This document shows, piece by piece, positions 54,865 through 61,889 of a stretch of 64,000 bases of DNA. The notes beneath the pieces were generated by a model that had not been told where the DNA came from, did no database searches, and worked only from the letters and a program-made list of their open reading frames with translations. Source of the DNA: OMIW01 sp044235645 (GTDB lineage Bacteria > Bdellovibrionota_C > UBA2361 > OMIW01); NCBI GenBank assembly GCA_044235645.1, contig JBIIHQ010000003.1, positions 124,001-188,000 on the forward strand, in the 5' to 3' direction. The position numbers and the translations under genes were made by a program. The number at the start of each line of letters is the position of its first letter. Position 1 is the first letter of the stretch.

Positions 54865-57561
54865 ATGGGAGAGATACTCCGGAAGTTGTGGAGTCCCTTA
54901 GTTCGGGTGAGGCTCTCTGCGCAGCGAGGAGCAGTGTTTCTTCAGTTTGCAATCATTCTACCCATGGCAGCTCTTGTCGTTGGAGCTCTCTCGGAACCGC
55001 TCATAGTCGCCTGGAACACAAATCGTGTGCACCATCTCCTCAGTGAGGTAGCGGAGGTGGCTCGACAGGACAGTGCTCTGCAGAAAGACTACTGGACGAG
55101 TGTTCAGACCAACTCGGCCGACTACGATAAATTCAGGCACGGTCGGCAAAAACTTGCTGATGCGCTTAAGGCCGCTCTGAATGGATCGTCCATTCAATTG
55201 CTCCCCGTGCACCACCTCGATAAAACGCCGAACGGAACCAGGGAAGAAGTCCTCGATATTGCCTACCTTCCTCCCGGCTCTTCGGCGTACATTCCCGAAC
55301 TAGATAACGCTCCGGTCAATAACTCGCATCGATGCCTGACTGATGTGGCAGTGTTTAAAGGTCTACGACGGGAGAGTTCTCCTCCACCACACAAAGAGAT
55401 TCTCGGAGTTCAAATCGGGTGCCCGACAGCGAGGCAGATAGACCCCGGTAACATCGACCACTCCCTCACGTCGCTCGGAGAAAAGTTCCCCACTGAGGTA
55501 ACGGCGGTAGTGCGAATCCGTGGACTCTTGGGAACTCACCGACTGGCAGTTTCGGTCCCATTTTACCCACGTTTGAAGGGTCCGGCGCTGAAATGCTCAC
55601 CAAGCTGGTCAAATACGATTAACTCCGCTTGGCAACCTCCCGACCCGAGAGATCCCTCGAACGCAGCTAAAGGGTGTGGCCCTTCAACCCGAATAGAGTC
55701 ATTTACCGACGGCTGCGACAATTCACAAACGAAAGGAGCACAATTTTGTTTCTCGGGGTGTGCTTGGACACCCACGTCTCCTACCCAATGGTCCGACTGG
55801 ACCACGACGTGCGGACCCGGGGAAAGATACAAGCTGGAGGAAGACGGGTGCGGATTTATGCGAAATTGCACCGCGGGGAATTGTGTCGAATCACGCTGCA
55901 TACCTGACTGTTGCTGGACGAGGAATTATGAAGGGTCCTGGAGCACTTCATGTGGAATTGCAACGCGTCAGTATAATGAGAAGGATAAATGTAATAATAT
56001 TCGGCCGAGCTCCGGCTACTATTCTGAATCAACCTGTTTTGGGAACTGTAACTGGCAGCGATCATGGACTGGAACGTGCAGCGTAAACTGCGGGGGCGGA
56101 ACGCGGGGCTATTCTGATAAAGATGCATGTGGAATCAGCCGGCCGGGAATCGAATCGTGCAACCCCCAGCCATGCCCATGCTACTACCGCGTCAATTGGA
56201 CCCTTGGACGATACCAGGCCGATACTGTTTGTGGCACGAACGATGAGGGTTGCGTTTCGGGAACATTGACTAATTTCTGCGGCTATAACACGAGCTTCTC
56301 CTGGCAGACGCGTGGTGGCTCAGGTGGAGGTAATGATGTTGCCCAACAATACTATGACCGCAACAGCGGCTCCCTTCCCCCGATTTTTGATTTATTCACC
56401 GGGGCGTCGACTGGAACTTATTACGTGAATGATACCTGCTCTTCAACGATATCGAGCACAATTGACAGGACTCTCTGTGGCACCATGACGGTCGCAGAAT
56501 ACTGGGATTCGCCGATATCACTTGTAACAAAACCGAACTCTGAACTTGAGGCTACAATCGCGCGGTTCCGGATGAATCCGACGCTATCGAACCCTCAGGA
56601 GGTCCAATGGTTTGGGTCTGAGGACTTACCACTTCTCGTGTGGGATCCAACTCATCAAGGCACTATTGAAGATGGGTCTCAGCTTTTCGGTTCTTACTCT
56701 TTTGGTCAAAAGTGGAGAAACGGATACGAGGCCCTCGCAAGTTTGGATAAGGACGGAGATGGGAAACTGTCGGGTTCTGAATTGGAGCCTCTCGCCATTT
56801 GGGCCGATAAAAATCGAGATGCTCAGTCTCAGCGGGGTGAGGTGGTCACCATCTCCGAGTTTGGCCTCGAGGAGGTATTCGTAACTCCAGATAATATTCA
56901 GAAAGATACCCACCGAGGATTTATCTGGGCAACGAGGGGCTTCACTCGATACACGAACGGCAAGAGGGAAATCTTGCCGACCGTTGACTGGTTCACTCCG
57001 TCGGGGGTGTCAGCCACTCTGCCCATCGGCTCAGCAGACGTGAAGGCGAAGCTATCGGAGGGCTCTGAAGAGGCGACCTCGTTATCGGTCAGTGCCGGGG
57101 GAAAAGAGGGCTCTGAGGGACTCTCAGACTCAGATAAGGATGCCTATTCAGTATGGCGCTGGGCGGTGGGAGAAGATACGAAGGCTCCCGCCAATGAGGG
57201 CGGCTGGCTTTTCGTAAAGACTCTGAAGGAGGGGAACATTGAGGTCAAGAGCGTAGTGGTTGCGCCCGTCGAGAAGAATGAATCTGGAGTGGGTCATCTC
57301 GCCTTTGTTACCGTTCTTACCGGAACCGAAAATGTCGGACGAATGAAGGAGAGGCTCGTCAATTTCGCAGGGAAACGGCCTGATCAAAAGGACCCCGCTT
57401 CGGGAATTAGTATAACGTCGCGCGGCACGATCGCTCCGGACGGACTCACGATGTCCGGTGAAACAACACAGGAGCCGTTCGGTGGCTCCACCGCTCGAAA
57501 AGTGACATACCCATGGCGAGCATTTCTTGTGAGAAGGGCGACAAAACCTAAAGGGGTCTAG
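54865..57561 (+). CDS. TadE-like protein with TSP1-like repeats and EF-hand-like motif
   Basis: The protein has about 899 residues. The start, QRGAVFLQFAIILP (cleavage after Gly22), is a TadE/class III pilin-like signal with Gln instead of Glu at +5. Residues about 299-440 hold three thrombospondin type 1-like repeats. Each has a Trp-rich start followed by TCG..GxR, then paired Cys, for example CSVNCGGGTRGYSDKDACG. Residues about 628-660 hold DKDGDGKLSGSE and a second DKNRDAQ, resembling EF-hand/dockerin calcium loops. A long acidic C-terminus follows. AGGAGG lies 6 bases before ATG 54865. Two smaller TadE/TadG-like genes follow. The domain calls are by eye. Confidence 0.8.
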   Translation: MGEILRKLWSPLVRVRLSAQRGAVFLQFAIILPMAALVVGALSEPLIVAWNTNRVHHLLSEVAEVARQDSALQKDYWTSVQTNSADYDKFRHGRQKLADALKAALNGSSIQLLPVHHLDKTPNGTREEVLDIAYLPPGSSAYIPELDNAPVNNSHRCLTDVAVFKGLRRESSPPPHKEILGVQIGCPTARQIDPGNIDHSLTSLGEKFPTEVTAVVRIRGLLGTHRLAVSVPFYPRLKGPALKCSPSWSNTINSAWQPPDPRDPSNAAKGCGPSTRIESFTDGCDNSQTKGAQFCFSGCAWTPTSPTQWSDWTTTCGPGERYKLEEDGCGFMRNCTAGNCVESRCIPDCCWTRNYEGSWSTSCGIATRQYNEKDKCNNIRPSSGYYSESTCFGNCNWQRSWTGTCSVNCGGGTRGYSDKDACGISRPGIESCNPQPCPCYYRVNWTLGRYQADTVCGTNDEGCVSGTLTNFCGYNTSFSWQTRGGSGGGNDVAQQYYDRNSGSLPPIFDLFTGASTGTYYVNDTCSSTISSTIDRTLCGTMTVAEYWDSPISLVTKPNSELEATIARFRMNPTLSNPQEVQWFGSEDLPLLVWDPTHQGTIEDGSQLFGSYSFGQKWRNGYEALASLDKDGDGKLSGSELEPLAIWADKNRDAQSQRGEVVTISEFGLEEVFVTPDNIQKDTHRGFIWATRGFTRYTNGKREILPTVDWFTPSGVSATLPIGSADVKAKLSEGSEEATSLSVSAGGKEGSEGLSDSDKDAYSVWRWAVGEDTKAPANEGGWLFVKTLKEGNIEVKSVVVAPVEKNESGVGHLAFVTVLTGTENVGRMKERLVNFAGKRPDQKDPASGISITSRGTIAPDGLTMSGETTQEPFGGSTARKVTYPWRAFLVRRATKPKGV

Positions 57562-57616
57562 ACCCTGTCGAATTCGGGACGACTGAGATCCCAGCGGGGC
57601 AATTCAGGGAGATAGT

Positions 57617-58171
57617 ATGGTATCAAAAACTCACGAAAAGCCGAATCATCGACGGGAGCGGGGTCTCATGATTCTCGAGACGGCTCTCCTAGCCCCGATA
57701 GCAGTAGTTGCATTCGTTGGTTCTCTTCGAGTGGTGGAGGGGGTGGCCGCAAATCGAGCGCTGACGAGGGCCGTCGGTGAGGCTATCCTCGTGAATGATT
57801 TGCGACCCGGCGTTCCCTCATCACCGCTCACGAGCACAACGTGCGAGTATACCACCAATATCTCGACGGACGCGCCCTCGGCTACTTCTTTGGCATGCGG
57901 TGCATCGGCGTGTACGTCCGGTCCGACATCAGCCCACTGTGCCTCATTCCTCACTGCCGACGCCCTTACCAAAGCTCTTCGTTCAGCGAGGGCTCGCACT
58001 GTTCTGAGCTCCGTTGCGATTAAAATTACCTATTCACCGGCAACAGCACCCAATATGTCGATCGGAAACAGCTTGCTGGCCAATCGGCTCCTGCGAGTGG
58101 AGGCCATAGGAACCCGGGTGAATTCATTTGGCTCGAATCCCAAAGTAGTTCGAGAGGAGAGAATTGGCTAA
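57617..58171 (+). CDS. TadE-like pseudopilin
   Basis: The protein has 184 residues. A basic start (HRRERG) leads to the class III signal G-LMILETALLAP with Glu at +5 (Glu21) and a hydrophobic helix to about residue 35. The rest is Ser/Ala/Thr-rich with four Cys near 75-107. TadE proteins are minor pseudopilins of Tad/Flp pili, processed by a TadV-type peptidase. GGGAG lies about 6 bases before the ATG. Middle gene of a three-gene set. Confidence 0.85.
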   Translation: MVSKTHEKPNHRRERGLMILETALLAPIAVVAFVGSLRVVEGVAANRALTRAVGEAILVNDLRPGVPSSPLTSTTCEYTTNISTDAPSATSLACGASACTSGPTSAHCASFLTADALTKALRSARARTVLSSVAIKITYSPATAPNMSIGNSLLANRLLRVEAIGTRVNSFGSNPKVVREERIG

Positions 58172-58217
58172 GGCAAACTAAGTTGAGCGATATTTCTGTC
58201 TGAGAAGGAGAAAGGGG

Positions 58218-58919
58218 ATGACGACGGGGCTGGGCTCTTTTGAACAGGTTTTGTGGACGAGAGCGCGACGGACTGCACGGGAACAGGGTGTAGCGTTTCT
58301 TCTTGCAGTGCCAACAACGCTCGCCTTTCTCGGGGCTCTCGGGGCCATGCACGACGGCTATCAGGTGTACCGCGAAAAAGCCGAGCAAAACCGAATCGCC
58401 CGCAGCGCTGCAGTCGCCGCATTGAAGAGTTATGCCGGAGCCGGATGCCAGTTCGCGATAACTCGGAACCAGGAAACTCGGGTGCCATTCGCTCTTGCGG
58501 CGGCTGTGCAAGTCGTTGCGGTTAAAGGGACCAGGCACTCAGCTATTCCTGAGACTATACCTCTTCCAACCACCGCCCCTACATCGCTTTCCCTCGTCGA
58601 CGCTGATCAGAGCGATGGGGGCGTATCGGATGTGAGCATCAGATTTGGTGGCGCGAAGAGGAATCAAGATGGAAGCGTCACGCTCGAGGGGCTGAAACCG
58701 TGTGTAGGAGATACGTCCACCCCTCCCACTTACAGCGAACAAACAGCGCTTTTAGGAGCCGAGGTCACGGTGAAGAGCCTGAGCTCCAGCCCGAGAACGC
58801 CCCTCATCTCCCGCATGTTTGGGATGAACTTCCTTCCTCGATCAATATCAAAAGTAACCGTAACCTACGACATCACGAAGGAAGGAACGAGCACCACCCC
58901 ATTCGAGATCCATGGATAA
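58218..58919 (+). CDS. TadE/TadG-like exported protein
   Basis: The protein has 233 residues with an N-terminal helix (about 25-45) after REQG, as in TadE/TadG-like proteins, but without Glu at +5 (Leu instead). The remainder is Ser/Thr-rich with few Cys. GAAGGAG lies 9 bases before the ATG. It ends the set just before a bidirectional hairpin. Probably a further minor pilin or pilus-associated protein. Confidence 0.75.
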   Translation: MTTGLGSFEQVLWTRARRTAREQGVAFLLAVPTTLAFLGALGAMHDGYQVYREKAEQNRIARSAAVAALKSYAGAGCQFAITRNQETRVPFALAAAVQVVAVKGTRHSAIPETIPLPTTAPTSLSLVDADQSDGGVSDVSIRFGGAKRNQDGSVTLEGLKPCVGDTSTPPTYSEQTALLGAEVTVKSLSSSPRTPLISRMFGMNFLPRSISKVTVTYDITKEGTSTTPFEIHG

Positions 58920-58921
58920 AT

Positions 58922-58948
58922 GACGGGGCGGACTAAATCCGCCCCGTC
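58922..58948. terminator. Bidirectional hairpin between convergent genes
   Basis: GACGGGGCGGA (58922-58932) and TCCGCCCCGTC (58938-58948) form a perfect 11-bp stem with a CTAAA loop between the TadG-like gene and ahcY. No T-run is present, but the stem is strong and well placed. Confidence 0.65.
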
Positions 58949-58959
58949 GACACCCCGGT

Positions 58960-60360
58960 CTAATACCGATACTCTTCCGATTTAAAAGGCCCTGAAACTG
59001 GGATACCGGTGTACGCTGACTGCTCAGCCGTCATCTCGGTAACAACCCCCCCGAATCCCACAACCATTAATCGAGCGACCTCCTCATCAAGCTCCTTTGG
59101 TAACACCTTTAGGTATAAGGCATCCCTCTTCTTCTCGGCTGGAAGGTCTCCAAATTTCTCCCCGTATAAGTGTATCTGTGCGAGCACCTGGTTCGCGAAT
59201 GAACCATCCATGATCCGCGATGGATGACCGGTGGCATTACCGAGATTAACAAGCCGTCCTTCAGAGAGAATTATCAGATAATCACCCTTTGATTTGTCCC
59301 GATATACTCGATGGACCTGCGGTTTTACCTCCTCCCACTGCCAGGTATCCCGCATATATTTAGTGTCAATCTCGTTATCAAAATGCCCGATATTGCACAC
59401 CACCGCTCCTGGCTTAAGCGCCTGCAGCATGAAACGGTCACACACATCAATGTTCCCGGTCGCGGTAACTACAAGATCGACTGTGCTCATCAACGCAGTG
59501 TCGATACATCTCCCATCACCAGTGTTTTTTCCGCCGACATACGGAGAAACCACTTCGTACCCATCCATACACGCCTGCATCGCGCATATCGGATCGATCT
59601 CAGTTATCTTGACGATCATCCCTTCCTGCCGAAGCGACGCGGCCGAGCCTTTGCCAACATCTCCGTATCCAAGTACCAACGCCTTCTTACCCGAAAGGAG
59701 GTGGTCGGTGCCTCGCTTTATGGCGTCATTAAGGCTATGCCGACAGCCATATTTGTTGTCGTTCTTGGACTTGGTGACGGAATCGTTCACATTTATGGCC
59801 GGCACCTTCAACTCTCCCCGTTCAAGCATCTCAAGAAGCCGATGCACCCCGGTCGTTGTCTCCTCCGAGATGCCGTGGCATCTATCAAGAATCTGCGGAT
59901 ATTTTTGATGAAGCACGAGGGTGAGATCACCCCCATCATCGAGGATCATATTTGCTCCCCAATCAGCTCCGTTCTGTAATATCGTCTGTTCGATACACCA
60001 CCAGAACTCCTCCTCGGTCTCACCTTTCCAAGCGAAAACCGGAATACCCTGCTCAGCAAGGGCGGCGGCAGCATGATCCTGGGTCGAGAAGATGTTGCAC
60101 GACGACCAACGAACCTCCGCTCCAAGGGCCATCAGGGTCTCGACGAGAACAGCAGTCTGTATCGTCATGTGGATACACCCCATGATTTTAGCTCCCTTGA
60201 GCGGCTGCTGAGCACGATAGCGCTCGCGGATCGCCATGAGGGCTGGCATCTCAGTCTCTGCAATCTCGATCTCACGTCGCCCCCACGAGGCAAGCGAAAT
60301 ATCCGCAACTTTGTAGTCGGCTTGAGCCGCTGATATTTTCTGTGCTGTCTGTGTTGTCAT
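58960..60360 (-). CDS. ahcY: S-adenosylhomocysteine hydrolase
   Basis: AhcY splits SAH into adenosine and homocysteine, removing the inhibitory product of methylations. The protein has about 466 residues with VLGYGDVGKGSA (NAD site) near 225-236, LDDGGDLT and SVTKSKNDNKYGCRHS. GGGAG sits 7 bases before ATG 60360, so the frame to 60372 is less likely. It follows an ArsR-methyltransferase regulator by about 60 bases in the same direction, and both lie behind an 18-bp palindrome. Confidence 0.96.
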   Translation of the reverse strand: MTTQTAQKISAAQADYKVADISLASWGRREIEIAETEMPALMAIRERYRAQQPLKGAKIMGCIHMTIQTAVLVETLMALGAEVRWSSCNIFSTQDHAAAALAEQGIPVFAWKGETEEEFWWCIEQTILQNGADWGANMILDDGGDLTLVLHQKYPQILDRCHGISEETTTGVHRLLEMLERGELKVPAINVNDSVTKSKNDNKYGCRHSLNDAIKRGTDHLLSGKKALVLGYGDVGKGSAASLRQEGMIVKITEIDPICAMQACMDGYEVVSPYVGGKNTGDGRCIDTALMSTVDLVVTATGNIDVCDRFMLQALKPGAVVCNIGHFDNEIDTKYMRDTWQWEEVKPQVHRVYRDKSKGDYLIILSEGRLVNLGNATGHPSRIMDGSFANQVLAQIHLYGEKFGDLPAEKKRDALYLKVLPKELDEEVARLMVVGFGGVVTEMTAEQSAYTGIPVSGPFKSEEYRY

Positions 60361-60422
60361 TTTTTCTCCCATTGATTAATGGCCTCACGGAGATGGCCTA
60401 CCCTCTCCACTGACCACTTTCA

Positions 60423-61466
60423 TTACACCGAAATCTTGTCAAAGCGCCGCACCTGAATCTGAAACCCATTCCGCAGCGCGAAAAACTCCTGATCTCCCGC
60501 GACCAATCCCGCATGGGTGGCAAAGCCCTCAAGCTCTATCGGATCGAACCCAAGCCACATATCACCACATCGCTCAATTGCCCAGCTCTGATTGTGGCGA
60601 CAAAGGTCGGCGACGATGACGCTCCCCCCTGGCTCAAGCAGCTTGGCACAATCGCGAAAAATATCAGCAGGTGACGGCACATGATGGAGGACCATGGCGC
60701 AGACAACATGGCTGACGGTCATCTCTGTTGCGACCGCAACACCGGTATCGCCATGAATAATCGTCACCCGTTCTCGCTCTCCCGTCGGAATCGCTCGACA
60801 AGTAAGCTCGAGCATCTCTTCGGAAACATCAACGACATATACCGAGTGAAAAAGCTCCAGGAGCGGCCTGATAAGCTCCCCCCGACCGGCACCGATCTCA
60901 AGGACTGCTCTCCCTTTGGCTAGCGGATCGTTATTTCCAATCTCCGCACGCGCCCGCCCCCTGCACGATCGCTCAAGCATCTCCTGAACCGTCGGCAAAT
61001 ACTGCTCCGGAAGCGCGATCAGCTCCTGTGTTTTTGTGAACTCGCGACTGTGCCGATTGAAAAAATCACGAGCATCACGCGACCGCAACCGTTTAATCTC
61101 CTCAATCTGGTCGGATAGAGTGCCATCAAGAGGAAGTGCATCGAATGCTGAAAAAAGGGCTCGAACAAGGTCGGCGCGCACCGAATCGGTAACTGTTGGC
61201 CATACTCGCCGATAAAAGGTAATCGTCCCCTCACGTCGAATCGCCAGCAACCCCACCCCCAGAAGCACCTTGAGATGGTGGCTGACCGCCGGCTGCTTCA
61301 TCTCAAGAATCACACACAACTCAGAGACCGAGAACGAATCGTGTCGAAGGGCTCTCAGAATCCGCAGCCGAACCGAATCAGCACAGGCCTTTAGAAGCTC
61401 TTCGGTCGGGTCATCCTCAGAGGGGATGACTTCCAGAGTTGATGCAGTGCGAATAGATCCTGTCAT
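60423..61466 (-). CDS. ArsR-family regulator fused to SAM methyltransferase domain
   Basis: The protein has 347 residues. The first 110 form an ArsR winged helix (SVSELCVILEMKQPAVSHHLKVL near 46-68). The second part is a class I methyltransferase (VLEIGAGRGELIRPL near 187-201, and MVLHHVPSPADI). Next to ahcY this resembles SahR-type regulators, which sense SAH and control SAM-cycle genes. Recall of SahR being ArsR-type is from general knowledge; that this protein senses SAH is inference. No metal-binding Cys pair is seen, unlike arsenic sensors. Confidence 0.85.
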   Translation of the reverse strand: MTGSIRTASTLEVIPSEDDPTEELLKACADSVRLRILRALRHDSFSVSELCVILEMKQPAVSHHLKVLLGVGLLAIRREGTITFYRRVWPTVTDSVRADLVRALFSAFDALPLDGTLSDQIEEIKRLRSRDARDFFNRHSREFTKTQELIALPEQYLPTVQEMLERSCRGRARAEIGNNDPLAKGRAVLEIGAGRGELIRPLLELFHSVYVVDVSEEMLELTCRAIPTGERERVTIIHGDTGVAVATEMTVSHVVCAMVLHHVPSPADIFRDCAKLLEPGGSVIVADLCRHNQSWAIERCGDMWLGFDPIELEGFATHAGLVAGDQEFFALRNGFQIQVRRFDKISV

Positions 61467-61507
61467 GGAGCCTGGAAATGTTTACCCATCTCTCCAAGGT
61501 TACCATG

Positions 61508-61549
61508 AGGCAATTACTTCATCAACATATATTGATGAAGTAATTGCCT
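61508..61549. promoter_or_regulatory. 18-bp perfect palindrome upstream of the ArsR-MTase/ahcY unit
   Basis: AGGCAATTACTTCATCAA (61508-61525) and TTGATGAAGTAATTGCCT (61532-61549) are exact inverse arms around CATATA, 42-83 bases upstream of the regulator start. AT-rich dyads are typical ArsR operators. Read on the plus strand it is followed by GTCTTTT and could end a transcript. Confidence 0.65.
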
Positions 61550-61889
61550 GTCTTTTATTAGGCCTAAAACAATTGCCAAAGAAAAGGCAGAATTTAGAGA
61601 TATATCAACTAATTCTGATATAATGGAGAAATATGAACACTGGCAGACATACCGGAGCCGGGAGGATAGGAAAATGACGCCCCCTTTGGGCAAACGGCAC
61701 CAAAATCTCTCAATCTGGCCTTCAACCTCTCCTCCGTGCCAAAAATTCGACCGATATTAAACCCCTTGGGGCGCATTCATCTCCCCTCCCGCCCTTTGCC
61801 AACACCCCGAAACCCCGGCTATCCTATGTCGACCACGCGATTGCGGGAACCGCATCGACGCGTTTGCTCCCATTTGTGGCCCCTCACCG
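61550..61889. other. Intergenic region, nothing recognised
   Basis: Between the ArsR-side palindrome and the large membrane protein there is about 340 bases. A plus-strand frame from 61736 is Arg/Pro-rich and is overtaken by the membrane-protein frame, so it is not called. No RNA gene is seen. Confidence 0.4.
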
